Translations under genes and position numbers: made by a program
Shown: in pieces, positions 11,541-22,678 of the stretch
Layout of the letters: each line of letters opens with the position of its first letter
Position numbering within the stretch: position 1 is the stretch's first letter
The notes under the pieces: generated by a model
Databases searched by the model: none
What the model was told of the DNA's origin: nothing
The model's input: the letters and a program-made list of their open reading frames with translations, nothing else
Assembly (NCBI GenBank): GCA_021234155.1
Contig: JAJEKV010000001.1
Location: 29,466,177 to 29,530,176 of the forward strand
DNA from: Isoetes taiwanensis
Taxonomy: Eukaryota; Streptophyta; Lycopodiopsida; Isoetales; Isoetaceae
Length of the DNA: 64,000 bases
Reading direction: 5' to 3'

Positions 11541-11568
11541 CTAGTAATGGTGCCCAGCGTTGCTGGGC
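11541..11568 (-). other. Second Helitron 3' end
   Basis: The first 28 bases of the outer Helitron 3' end recur here exactly: CTAG at 11541-11544, then the hairpin at 11552-11568. The base before is A, so on the minus strand the end is followed by T, as expected. It implies a second Helitron nested in, or tandem with, the first. Its own 5' end may be at 14966, or may lie elsewhere unseen. Confidence 0.65.
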
Positions 11569-13499
11569 AAATGTTGGGAACCTGTCAATGATACGTGGTC
11601 TTTATTGACATGAGGTATTTTCTCATGCATGCAAATTAGTTAACGATTTGCTATGACCAGATGCATGCTAAAGTAAAAGGACTATATAGCAACGGTGCCT
11701 AGCAAAAAACCTAAATGGTGCTTAGCAAAAACCTAAATGGTGAACATGTCAGTTGTGCCCTAGTAAGGCTCACCGCTTGATCTTTCTAGATCTTTCCACC
11801 GCCTTTAAGTTTCTGTCAATCTAATTGGCCCCTAAATAGCGTTGGGCTAAAGTTGGAAAAAACCTAAATAGTGCCTAGCAAAAACCTAAATAGTGAGAGC
11901 ATTGGGCTAAAGTTGGAAATTTGTAATTGGAATTGTGTGCATTGTACTTTAAATTGTTGGGAACTACGTGTATGTTCCCAAATATCTAAATGTCTAAGTT
12001 TATATTTTAGCATATGTTAGAACTATAGAATGCTATTGTGTTTTTACACGTCTTGTTTCCTCTTTGCATTGAAGAAGTTTAATGGCCAGATAAGATATTG
12101 AGAAAGAAGTTATTGATGCATTGTAGATGCCATTTGATAACTTCTTAAATTGAATTGTGGCTTTTTCCGCTCTTATGGCAGAGTTGTTCAACCCTTTTAA
12201 GTTTAAAAGTTGAATCAGCTATGCTTTCCTAAACAATCTCACATGGTCTATAAGAAATAAACAGGAAGGTATTATCTGTTCAATGGGATCCTTTTAGCAA
12301 GTTGGAACGCTCTTACTGGTGAGAAAGTAATGCCAATCTCAAATCTTCTGAACATGTAAACAGTTTAATGCCATGTGCCTTTCAACATAACCATCAGTGT
12401 AGAAGTGTAGACAGATAGTCTTGGCCATTCGAAACAAATTGCAAATGGATATGGGACAAACTTGTCAAGCTTTGCAAGCTTTTTCTTAAAGGTCTGCTAC
12501 CAATTTTGGAGATTGGCTTTCAAGTCATTGCATAATTCTGTCTCTTTATGAATGTTGACCTTGGATTTATCCATCTCTTTTCTCTCGAAAAATGACTTTT
12601 GCTTTTGTTAAACCTGCATTACAAAACTCGGCCCGGCATAGCTGACTTCATCCCAAAACCCATAAATCCCGAAGCGTTTGGATCTTGTTATACAATCGAG
12701 CTTTGTGAACCCGTACTCTTCACATGATCAAAAGAAGATGCACATATTGCAGGGATGAAGACATCTGTCTATCTTAGAAAATGAAATTTCTGAAATTGAA
12801 TGTACAACTTACAAATGCATCTGCAGGATCCAGCAAATAGCAAAAATTTGGGTAAAGGCTTCATAGGCCGACAACCCATTTTGTGAAATGAAGAGGCAAG
12901 GCTCCATAGGTCGAGTAGCCGCAACCAACCCATCAAAACGATGGCCGGGCCTTGAATCTAAATCAAACCGTGGATCATTCTAAATACTTTGAAATGCTAC
13001 TTGCAAAAAGATGTTTCCCAAGCATTTTATGACTGAATTCAATTACGATAGAAAAATTCACAGTCGCGACCGACTATAATGTTTTCCCCCGATTAATCTT
13101 ATGTGTGATAATTGGTCGGGCCATAATCCGCACCGTGAAGCGTAAAGAAAAGAATGAACTTCACAAAGAAAATAAAAGAATGAATTCAATGCAAAAAGCA
13201 AGATGGTCCCTAGGCCATTTGCAAATGCATATCAAGGAAATAAAAACCAGGACATAAATATATATCAAGCAGATTTCATTGGGTTATCAAGCTTACATAA
13301 ATGGCCTTCATCAATAAATCTTGCCCTAAATATGAGTTAAGGAATCTTGCAACTGTTGTTTCTCCCCGCACCAAAAGAAGCTTTAGAATCTAAGAAGCCG
13401 CCATCATGAAGTTTTTCGGGTGCAAGTTTTATGACTTGCATTGGCCAACAAAAATGGCGCTTAAAGTGATAAACGCGAAACCAAAATGTTGCAGATTCT
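11569..13499. other. Helitron interior, no gene recognised
   Basis: AT-rich sequence inside the Helitron with no recognised coding segment. I could not find further captured exons by eye. Confidence 0.35.
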
Positions 13500-14090
13500 T
13501 CTAGGTATGAGCATGAGAAGCTAGTAATTATCGCATTGGTAATGATATCAAATGTGTTTGTCCTCAAATGGCGATCTTGGATTTACATTCAAGTCTTGCA
13601 CAATGTACTCAGTCAAAACCTGCAGATATTACAGGCGCCACTGTCATCAACAATAAAGGCAAAAAGTTGAAGCAACATAAGAAGATGATGGGGTTACACA
13701 ATTAATGCACAATATCAAATGTAGTATGTCGTTCCTCCTCGTCTATCAAAAATGCAAAAACAGATTAAACATTTTGTTTCTCTTCTCTAGAATAACTTAC
13801 TGCGTTGCGTTCTAGTTCTTCTTTATTGAGACCCATCCCCACAATCTTGTCCTGCTTGTACCCTTTTGGGTAATGACTAATCTGCAAAATTACTATATCT
13901 AAGAGAATAATATAATCAGAAGAAGTGCCCATTGCTGATGTAGCAAGACATACCCAGCTGCTGCACATGTCAAGTATGGCAACACCAGGTGTATTGCTAG
14001 GCTTTATCATCAATATATGAGTAACAAATCTTGGTGATGAATAAAATCCTATGTCAGATGACCTGCTTGGAAAAGAGCTCACAAAATGAA
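13500..14090 (-). pseudogene. Captured fragment of a plant SAM-dependent methyltransferase gene
   Basis: Three exon-like pieces can be read on the minus strand. Exon a (about 14079-13954) has FYSSPRFVTHI and ends SNTPG...LDMCSSW. A 72-bp intron (13953-13882, GTATGT...TTGCAG) leads to exon b (13881-13801) with SHYPKGYKQDKIVGMGLN. Its donor GTAAGT is followed, after an intron ending CTGCAG, by exon c (13619 downwards) with LTEYIVQDLN and PFED-TFDIITN. These match, in order, a conserved plant methyltransferase-like protein as I know it. Exon a lacks the stretch between THI and PSNTPG, and exon c has a one-base frameshift, so it is a dead fragment. Retained introns indicate DNA-level capture by the surrounding Helitron, in its sense strand. 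Confidence 0.75.
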
Positions 14091-14966
14091 AATGGCAGCA
14101 AATGGCAAATCATCATGTTTTTGGAAAAGCTTCAACACTCATAAATGAAGTCACATAGAAGAATGAGAAATTCTACAGGACAATGACAAATTCTAAGTCA
14201 AGTTAATCTAAGATGGACTTCCACTTTGAAGTCTCACTGATGGATTTGTTATGTTTGTTGGATCTAGGGCTAGGGCCGTTGGATTTGGCCGAAGTCATGC
14301 TAAAGAGGGCCGTTTTTTATAAGCCTTACCTTATCTCTGAGTTTCAGAGCAGTTCCAGTATGTCGAAGATGCTGCTGAAGAATTAAAGGAAGCAAACCTA
14401 TAGCTTCGATAGTTTTCCTTGGATCGCTATTATCTGCCGAACTTAACTGCATACATCCGCCATAGCCACTATTTTTTGTTCATCCACCCGTCATAGCCTG
14501 GTAGTTTGGTCAAAAGGCACTTCTTGCATGTCCAAGTTGAAACTTAAATAAGCCCTTCATTTTCCAAACCTAAATTGCACGCATCCGCCATAGCTACCAT
14601 TTCTATGTTCACATGCCCCCCATAGCGGCAGTTCCGCCCAAATCCATAAATCCATACCCAATTAAACTGCGAGCTTCCGCAAACTTTTGTAAATCCAATC
14701 GTGTATCACACTATGGAAAGAACTCCAGTATCCACCGAAAGAATAGATAACCCAGAGATTGCTCCAGAAGATGCGTTCTGGAGGAGGAGCTAGCAGCTCG
14801 ATGCTACTGCCGCCCTCGCTAACCCTAGCAAAAAAAACCATGTAATTATTTTAAAGAATCTGACGTGGCATCATCTCCTCCATTGATTTCATCAAATCTG
14901 GGCCGCCCAAATTAGGGCTGGGTCCAACACTTACACAATAACATTATAATATAGGATAATATAAGA

Positions 14967-15990
14967 TTGAATCGCATTACTCAAGCTATGAGTAATGTAG
15001 GGGTGAAGCGAGGATGTCCGCTATCCCCACGTTGTTCGGTCTCTTTATAGATGGACTGGAGAGGTGTATTCTAAACAATGGAGGCACAGGAGTGAATATA
15101 GCTGGATATATACTTGCTCTTCTTTTGTACGGAGATGATATTGTACTTTGTTCAAAGGAGAAAGCAGGGATCCAGAAACATCTTAAAGTGTTTGGAAGAC
15201 TTTTGTGATGCAATAGGCATGAGGGTGAATATGTCAAAAACCAAGATCATGACAGTTGGGTCTCAGCGGAATGATGCCTTCTTTTACATGGGAGAGCTAA
15301 TAGCATCCACGGATATCTATAAATATCTTGGGCTCATAATAGATAAGACTTTTAGATGGAACAAATGTATTGAGCAGCGAACAAATGGAGGTTTGAAGGC
15401 ATTCTATGCCATGCAACGAAGTTGTGGGAAGGCCTTTGTTCAGAATTTGAATATGAAGAAAATGCTCAATAAAGTATTGGTCCAATCAGTTGTTCTATAC
15501 GGCTGCAAAGTCTGGAGGCCAGGTCTGCCTAATTGCCTATGGAACAAATAGAGAAGATACAGAAACGGTTTCTGTGTACGGAATTAGGTGTGGAGACTCA
15601 AACTCCGTACGATCCTCCTAGAAGGTGAAGTGCTCGTTCAAACCCTCATTTATTTGAAAAAGACACAAGAATTAGATGAAGATAGGCTGCCCTTTCCATG
15701 GAACGGTTGGAAGTTGAAATATTAGGAGCAGAATATGCTCTTGACAAGTTTGCAGAGGGAACATGGGGCCTCCATCCAGTTCATCAAAACAGAGTAAGCA
15801 ATTGTTTTCTACTTCAGCAAATGAAACTTCTGATTTTAGTACAAATTCATGAAATCAGGTCTTCACCATGTAGACAAGCTGTAGGGATGTAGGATAGCTA
15901 CTTTGTGGATTACAAATATCTGAACGTTATTCTCCTGAGAAAAGGTGGTTCTTCAAGGATGTTAGTTCAGATGCAAAACAAACATCTATA
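14967..15990 (+). pseudogene. LINE (family C) reverse transcriptase, 3' half
   Basis: RT resumes with the VKRGCPLSP block near 15000, then GLFIDGLE. The active-site-like LYGDDIVL at about 15127 carries two adjacent aspartates where the family has F/Y-x-D-D. NMSKTKIM and YKYLGL follow, then thumb-like sequence to about 15900. One-base shifts near 15025 and 15200, and stops after 15550, make it inactive. Joined to 9270-9586 it forms one RT interrupted by the Helitron. The 3' end of the element is not clear; I see no tail. Confidence 0.85.
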
Positions 15991-16956
15991 AAACCCAAAA
16001 GGTGAGAAACGTCATGATAGTACATTTAAGACCAAAATCATGAGATTAGGTAGACGAATGGGAAAATAGAGACAAAAAAAAAAAACCAGGACCAGTAGTA
16101 ATTTGCAAACTTCAAAATACCAAGACCAATGCTGGAGCTTCCAGTTTCAAAGATACCCGCATAAAAGCTAGATGACCTTGGGCATGCCTCTGCCGCATTC
16201 CGTCTTCAAAAAGATCAGCATCCTCAAGGCACCGAGATTAAATAAATTAGCCTTATTAGCTTGCAAAGAGCTTCATTGGCAAACCGGTTGTTCCCATGAA
16301 CCCAGGCACGTCTCTTGCCGAAATTGGCATCAAGGAAAAAATAAACTTGCCAAAAACAATAGCGAGATTGGCATCCAGTAAAAAACGAACTTGAAAAAAA
16401 ATAGCATGTTCTTGGCATACCGGGATTCACCATAGATGAGAATGCCATAGATGTTCTCCGGCGATAGAAACAATGGCCCTATCGATCTCAAAGCCATTAA
16501 CAAGAAGGCGTGCATGAAAGACCCAAGAACCCCATTCCGGCATTCAGGAATAGGAACTGGAAAGGGAAGATGCCCAGATTTGTGGGAAGAAGAGAGCCAG
16601 AACCGTCGTATCAAACAAAACCGCCAAAAGCCAAAATCAAGGGATGAAAATAAGTTAAAAAATTCAACGCGCAAGATTGCGCACAGACTATCATAAAACG
16701 CCTTTATTATTATATATAGATGCTTGTGCAGAAAATCTTTGGACCCAAGAGACGTGGATGCAAGATAAAATGGAAGAAAGATGGACAGATTTTGAAGGGC
16801 TAGCATCACTGGCTCTCCCAAAATAATATTCAAACAGCATGATGTTTTGCACCACCATAATCACAACATCAAGGAATATTCCAATATGAACTTTCTTGAT
16901 TTTCTTCTTTCTTTCTCTAGCAGATATCTTCACTTAGCGACCCAAGCATGGGAAAT
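15991..16956. other. Unassigned; possibly internal part of a copia-like element
   Basis: This stretch lies on the internal side of the primer-binding site at 16957-16971, so some of it may be a decayed retrotransposon body. I see no gag or pol motif in any frame. Confidence 0.3.
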
Positions 16957-16971
16957 AATGACTCTGATACT
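16957..16971 (-). other. Degenerate primer-binding site (tRNA-iMet type)
   Basis: Read on the minus strand the site is TAGTATCAGAGTCAT, which differs at two positions from the usual plant initiator-Met primer site TGGTATCAGAGCCAT. It lies 9 nt from the inner end of the LTR at 16981-17701, the correct place for priming minus-strand synthesis. Confidence 0.6.
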
Positions 16972-16980
16972 AAAGCTCTT

Positions 16981-17701
16981 TGATACGAAGATCAAGGATA
17001 TTAGAGTCTCGGCAATGGAACCATAATGATGTGGGATCTCCCGACTCCCACAGTCATTCGATTTGTGTGGCAGATTGTGATGAGAAAGGATCATGGTAAC
17101 CAAGAACTTCCGCTTTTCACCAATTTTGAAGGAGGAGATAAATGATTAAAAAAAAAAAAGAGTGGGCAAAGGCACGAAACAATGTATGAATAAAGCTTGA
17201 AAATAAAAATGGGGTTGAAAATGTGTGCAAGATGGAAAGATGTAAAGAAAGCGAGGAAAAGAAAAAAATAAAAAAATAAGATTTTTATGGAAGATAAGTG
17301 GACCACTTTTATTCAAAGAGGAGAAACACAAGAAACACTCTAAAAGAGTGTTACCCAGGTCATCACCATGGGGGAAAAGGCTCCCAACACCCTTCCCTGG
17401 GCCTGTCACTACCTAGTCTCTATGGGACTTCCATGAGCCCAAAGAGGAGGAGAACAAATCCCCTCAAGTTGGCATGATCTTGGCCCTTGTTTTTGACACC
17501 TCATCAATCCTCTTGTTTTTATCTTCTTCTCCTTCATAACCAAATTTGTCTTCTTGCTTAACAAACAAGACTTAATATCGACCCTTTGATTCTAACAACA
17601 AGCACAAATGGATCTGGGCTCTTGATCTTCTCCCCCGCCCAAGACCTTTCGAGTGCAATTCTTCTATGTTGACCGAGATTCTGCCAAAAATTCGGTCAAC
17701 A
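16981..17701 (-). mobile_element. LTR of a copia-like retrotransposon
   Basis: On the minus strand it starts TGTTGACCGAATTTTT and ends CTTCGTATCA, giving canonical TG...CA ends over 721 bp, with a primer-binding site just beyond the end. It is a 5' LTR of a minus-strand element whose body is lost or unrecognisable to the left. It matches the split LTR at 4628-6719. The primer type suggests Ty1/copia, but no pol sequence confirms this. Confidence 0.6.
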
Positions 17702-17989
17702 CTTAGCTCTAAAATTCGGCGGCTATGGCGGCATGGGTAGTTCCAAAGAAACACAAAAGGAAAATGAGAAAGAAGGGGCACCCAAATATTAAAAATTCTC
17801 AAACTTTTTTTTTTTTTAAGTATAGAAATTATTATACCAATACGCGTCCGCCATATTTGTTGCGCTCAAGACGTTTTTGGGTTTTTAAATTGAGATCTAA
17901 AACAAAAGCAATGGAAGGAACTACCACAATACATAAATCCATACATAACCTCAACTTAAGCAACAACAGAAGATTAACCATATATCTAC

Positions 17990-18433
17990 TCATACAAGGG
18001 TTAATCAAGCTAGAAACTCAAGCTATCCACACAAGAACCAGTATCTTGGCTGAATCCGTTGTCTCTTAGATTCTCCATCTTTTGGGTTTGAACAAGGTTG
18101 AACAAGCTGCTCCTCCTCTCCCAAATCCCCCAAATCGATTTGGGGCAAATTGAGGTGGAGGCCCAATTTGATTAACTTTAGATTGGTAAGTTTATTGGGG
18201 CCAATCGATTTGGTCCAAGTGACACTTGCTTCATCAGCCTAATTAATAATTAATTGTATAATTGGTTATTAATTAGCTAAGGTAGCAAAATTAGCTTAAT
18301 TAATTAATGTAATTTTAGCATAGCTAACTTTAACCATTTTGGTTTATTTTATAATGGCTAATATACTCGTACATACTCATGGTGACGTGTCATGTACTTA
18401 TATGTATAACATATAAATGTGTGGCACGTCACA
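17990..18433 (-). mobile_element. Partial LTR of the TGTGACG family
   Basis: Read on the minus strand from 18433, the sequence begins TGTGACGTGCCACACATTTA and continues with ACATGACACGTCAC, matching the first few hundred bases of the solo LTR at 5292-6656. The distal end is missing; similarity fades before about 17990. A truncated L1 sits 31 bp to the right. Confidence 0.6.
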
Positions 18434-18451
18434 TTCTTGGTATAAATGCAT

Positions 18452-18464
18452 AAGAAATGCAAGT
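18452..18464 (+). repeat. 13-bp target-site duplication, 5' side of L1
   Basis: AAGAAATGCAAGT occurs here and again at 20044-20056, immediately after the poly(A) run that ends the L1. Confidence 0.85.
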
Positions 18465-20043
18465 TGCTTGGTATCCCAGTTGGAATTCACGTCTCTGCTT
18501 CAGATGCTTGGGATGAAATCATTAGTGGGTTGCAAAAGCACTTGTTTCGGTGGAATACAGCTAAACTGTCCATGCCCGGTAGAATCACTGTGGCTAAATG
18601 TGTTCTTAGTAATACTCATGTCTACATGGCATCTGCTCTATTAGCTCCGCAGTGTAAGATGGAGGAGATTGTGCGTATCGTCAGAAATTTTATTTGGGGT
18701 GGAAATGAGTTAGGAGCGGTGGTCAAGATAGCTTGGGCGAAATGCATTAGGCCTAAGGCAGCTAGTGGTCTTGGTATGTTGGATTTTCACCTCCAAAGCA
18801 AGGTGATGATATCAAAGTTTATTTGAAGGATTTTCATTGGTAAGGATGATTCTCCTGGCCTGAGGTTGTTGGTGCAGTCGATTCAGCATTGTCTCCCATT
18901 TCGTAAGGACACCATTAAGCCCCTTCTTCCTTGAGCTTTGCTTTATCATATGCATCCGTATCCTAATGCTTCTCCCTTTCTAAAGGGGTTGCTTGATGCT
19001 TGGGACACTGTCAGGTCTCTTTTCCATATTAATCCTGAGGCATGTCTTCAGTTGCCCACTCCATGCTGGTGGATTCCTTTGCAGGACACTCCAGAGAATG
19101 TGCCTCTAAATGTGGTTGTTCATCCAAAGACACAACGACGATGGATAGCAGCTGGTATAAGCACTATTGCAGCTTGGTATGAGTCTGGTCATCTCATGGG
19201 AAGCATTTAGAAAAAAGTTCTTGTTGTACAGATGGGACAGAGTAATCTGGAATCATATTGCAGATTCTGGTCCACAGATTGAGGTAGTCGTATGGGGTTG
19301 CCATCAGGATATCTAGCCAGGGCAGTTTGTGTCCTGTGTATAAATTGCTTTTGCATTCTGAAATCCTGCCTCCATCTAATAAGTGGCATCTTCAGGTCCC
19401 TCAGCCACAATGGAAAAGTGTTTGGATATGGGTATGGGATAAGCTACTTCATCCCAAAGTAGTAGTTTTGTGGTGGCAAGTGATCCATAGATGCCTCAGA
19501 GTCAACAGGTTAGTCCATAAAATGGATAATCGGATTTCAGAGCTCTGTCCTTTATGCCAGCAAAGGGTTGAGAGTATTGAGCATTGTTTTTTCTTGTGTG
19601 AGAGGCTTCGGCAGGCATGGTATTGGTTGTTGACCTTATTTGGCACGTCTCGATTTAGCCAGCAAATTTTGCTTGCTATCTATCCTGATGCTTGGTCCAA
19701 ACTACGAAAACGAGCTTTTCATCTCGCATGTGGCTGGCTTTTATGGTCAATCTGGAAGAGAAGGAGGTTGTTTATCTTTAAGGGCGTAGATACTGCAGAT
19801 GAGATTGTTCTTCAGTGGGCGCAAAATAAAATTGTTATGGCTTACAATTGTTCTTCTCTTGATCAAGAGAAGAAAGTACTGATCTGGCATACTTACCTTC
19901 AGATTCATTCTTTTGCATAGACAGGTGGTTGTGCTCAGTTGGATCGGTTTGTCCACTTTGGTTATAATCCTATCTCTGCATTTTATGTTGCTCTAGTTTT
20001 TAGTTGGTGAATAAAGCTTGTCGTCCTTCCAAAAAAAAAAAGA
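18465..20043 (+). mobile_element. 5'-truncated plant L1 LINE with zf-RVT domain
   Basis: The left end lies within the post-palm region of the RT: LLGIPVGI followed by PGRITVAKCVL and FIWGG, all typical of plant L1 (to 18826). After a decayed connector, the frame 19327-19920 shows the zf-RVT domain: VVLWWQVIHRCL, then C-P-L-C and E-H-C-F-F-L-C. It ends in an A-rich tail (20031-20043) and is flanked by a perfect 13-bp duplication. Extreme 5' truncation, poly(A) and duplication together show insertion by target-primed reverse transcription. Stops near 18824, 18934 and 19208 make it non-coding. Confidence 0.9.
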
Positions 20044-20056
20044 AAGAAATGCAAGT
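20044..20056 (+). repeat. 13-bp target-site duplication, 3' side of L1
   Basis: Second copy of AAGAAATGCAAGT, partly overlapping in composition with the A-rich tail; the GCAAGT part cannot be tail-derived. Confidence 0.85.
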
Positions 20057-21139
20057 ACACTATAAATCTGGATTATTGTATCATGAGATGATAAAACATG
20101 ATTTGAAACTCCGACATGTGTGACATGTGCAGAGTTCTTGATTGGTGCATGATTGAATATCTTCCAGAGCTGGAGTCCATTTATGATGGCTTGGACTCGC
20201 ATTTATTCTTGTCCTTAACATCAGGCGTTTGTCACTCCAGCGAGGGTGCTTCGACGCGCTATAAGGCTTGGAAGTGGTCAACTAGCATTGGATCACAGGC
20301 TAGGAGGGTGCTTACACGTGAAGCTATCTCGTCTATATCAGTTGCAGGGCCTAATTAGCTCAAGTGCCATCTATGGAACCGAAGTGAGCACTGCATGGTT
20401 ATAGTTATTCACATAGTTATTGCATGGTATCTCATGGTAAACTCATGGATATAATAATGAGTTGCAGCACAATGGGGCTTTTGAGGCAACTTTGCAAGAA
20501 CTCCTCCAAACAAACCCTAAGGGGCACAATATATATTGTGATTGGTCCAAGGAAAACCTCAAACCCATCAATCACTCCAACAACTCCTGGATGTTGAAGC
20601 TTTATTCTAAGAATTGCATGCTTAGAAGCAAACACACTATCTATAAAACAAAGCATTTGCTCTACATCAAGTTGTACCAAAGCATATAGTCTCCCCACAC
20701 CTAACTCCAACAATAATGAAATCAGAAAGTCTTTATTGAACTTAAGTCATAAAACTTTCATTGAATGCTCGGACAAATGTTAGTGAGCCATTAAGAGACT
20801 CCCACTACTCGAATCAGCCCCTGACATTTTCAGCGAGCTAAATTATTTAGTTAGGCAACCACGAATCATGTGTCTCGAACCTTCGTAGTACAAACATAGA
20901 TTTGCATTGATGCTACTTTTCAACTAGAGACAAAGGATTTTGAAAAGCTAAACGATCCACCTGCATTGCACTAGACCACCCGCTCTGGAAAATGTGACAA
21001 GAGCAGGAACAACTATGAGAGTTCATGGAACTGAAGCTAATACTGGACTCTGATGCTCCTGCTTATATTCGAATAGATAATTGTCTTGTCGCACCAACTA
21101 CGAATGTAATAATCTCTTCAAGAGTTTCATGATCATCTA
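20057..21139. other. Unassigned stretch
   Basis: Short frames only, with no domain I recognise. No repeats or element ends seen. Confidence 0.35.
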
Positions 21140-21760
21140 TAGCCAACAACAGATCGCTGACATCATCCCAAATCAAGTTCCTTCTGAAAACAGTTGAGAA
21201 GGACAATATCATTCCAAGCTATATCTGAAGCAATTTGCCGGAATTTAGATGCATAGGCAGAAGCTAGACATGATCCTTCAGTCATATTTCTGAGCTTAAT
21301 GACCACAGTCCGCAGTCTATATGTCTCAAAATCAACCTTGAATTTATGCGATAAAGGTGGCAAAATCCTCCAACGGTGGAGCCCCTTTCTTGAGCGATGA
21401 TGCAAACCAACTAAGAATTGGTCCCATAAGGAGAGCACTGACCAAGCCGACCGAAGCTTGATCTGTCAGATGTCTGTGAGAATGTAAACGGATCACCAAC
21501 CAAATCTGATATAGGAGCCCATGAAGCTTTGATTGCGCGCTATCAATTTTTCGAGTAAACTTATCTTGGGCTCTGAAGGCCTCATGCTGAGCCTGATGCT
21601 GAAGCATATCGTGCTAAATCTTCTCTAAGCTCTTTATTCTAAAGCTGCAACCTCTGGCACATTTTGAACAAGCTACTCAATCTGCTGCATCAGAGTCGCC
21701 ATAATTTCCTTGCTGCAACATCTTCCATCTTCCATGACGGCAAGATATAATGGACAAGAA
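21140..21760 (-). pseudogene. Ty3/gypsy gag pseudogene
   Basis: Two overlapping minus-strand frames (21607-21344 and 21438-21163) together read through a gag core: ALLMGPILSWFASSLKKG, PPLEDFATFIA, then FKVDFETYRLRT and ASAYASKFRQIASDIAW. This is the retrotransposon gag domain of a Ty3/gypsy group. At least one frameshift near 21380 and upstream stops break it. No protease or RT follows to the left, so the element is truncated. The gag start would lie near 21735. Confidence 0.7.
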
Positions 21761-21879
21761 GGCAAGGAAGGCTTAGAGGACTAGAACTGGGTAGTGAATT
21801 CTAGTTCAAATTGTCGTGAACCTACGAACTAAAATACAACTACAAGTACGGGAGGGAAGAATGGATAATTTATATACTT

Positions 21880-22080
21880 CATGTTGAACCGGAATGTCGA
21901 ACTCCATGCTTAAGGCCCTTTTATATACTAGCAAGAGGGCCAGTTTCAGAAGTTTCTATAAGAACGTTTCTAGATTTTTTTTGGAAGTCGTCTGAAAAGT
22001 TCTAAAGGGACATTTTTAGAACCTTTCGGAAGGTTTTTAGAATATTATTCCCCATTTCAATACAGTGTGACGCCCCGTTA
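21880..22080 (-). mobile_element. Possible LTR or leader beside the gag pseudogene
   Basis: This lies on the 5' side of the gag. It contains GTCACA (minus-strand end of TGTGACGCCCC at 22068) and a cluster of GAAnnTTC-like units from about 21946 to 22040. Position and composition fit the 5' LTR of the same element, but I found no matching second LTR or target duplication. A guess from context. Confidence 0.3.
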
Positions 22081-22233
22081 GGGGTGACCTGCAAAGGCAA
22101 GGACACAACCAAGAATGGTGGACTGGCATATCTGTTTGCAATAGGTCAAATGCAAGAATTGCCCGTTTCCATTATGAGATGCCAGAATGGCTAGCCCCTT
22201 GCAAGAATGATGTGCCAATGTCCAGGACATATA

Positions 22234-22336
22234 CAGGAATGGCATTTTGGATGCCTTCTGGGGAGGAATCCTTGCCAACGCCGTGAGGCAAAGGTGGGGA
22301 TGACTCCCCAGAATGCATCCTAAAATGCCATTCTTG
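22234..22336. repeat. Fold-back hairpin 1 (MITE-like)
   Basis: The arms AGGAATGGCATTTTGGATGC (about 22235) and GCATCCTAAAATGCCATTCT (ending about 22334) are inverted copies that extend into CTTCTGGGGAG / CTCCCCAGAA. Total about 103 bp with imperfect 35-40-bp arms. Words of the same type recur just upstream. No target duplication identified. Confidence 0.6.
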
Positions 22337-22561
22337 AAACTTGAAAGCAAGTTAAACAAAATTATGTGGAGATAAAAATAGTCGAAATAGAGAGTAGATT
22401 GCTAGAATGTACAGTAAAGTTCTCAGAATGTAGAGTAAAATCGGTGGATGCAGGTAAAACCATCAGAAGCGATGTCGTAGCACAGGGATGAAATTTCTGG
22501 TTGACATCTAGGAAAGAAAAGTGTCCACGTGGTACGCAATTGGATCAGCCAGCAGAATGTA

Positions 22562-22678
22562 TTGGGGAATGCCATAGGGAACCCCCTTTCCGTTTTGGAA
22601 GGGGCACCCCTCAACTGGCGTTAGCCGAGAGGGGGTCCCTTCCAAACCGGGAAGGGGGGACCCTATGACATTCCCCAA
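22562..22678. repeat. Fold-back hairpin 2 (MITE-like)
   Basis: Near-perfect inverted arms of about 48 bp run from TTGGGGAATGCCATAGGG to CCCTATGACATTCCCCAA, through GC-rich CCCCCTT and GGAAGGGG blocks, around an 18-bp loop. The terminal inverted repeat extends to the ends, as in short fold-back transposons. No coding sequence. Flanking duplication is not obvious. Confidence 0.7.

Larger units (their letters stand above)
9587..14966 (-). mobile_element. Non-autonomous Helitron inserted in a LINE RT
   Basis: On the minus strand the element starts TCTTATATTATCC (14966 downwards), preceded by A, and ends with a perfect 7-bp stem hairpin (9598-9614, GCCCAGC-GTT-GCTGGGC) followed by ACCATTACTAG and then T. 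A 5' TC, a subterminal hairpin about 10 nt from a CTRR 3' end, and insertion between A and T are the defining Helitron features. Both outer edges abut RT sequence that is contiguous in a normal LINE. No Rep/helicase frame is present, so it is non-autonomous. A second identical 3' end at 11541 suggests two nested or tandem Helitrons, so the 5' end could belong to the inner one. Confidence 0.75.
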
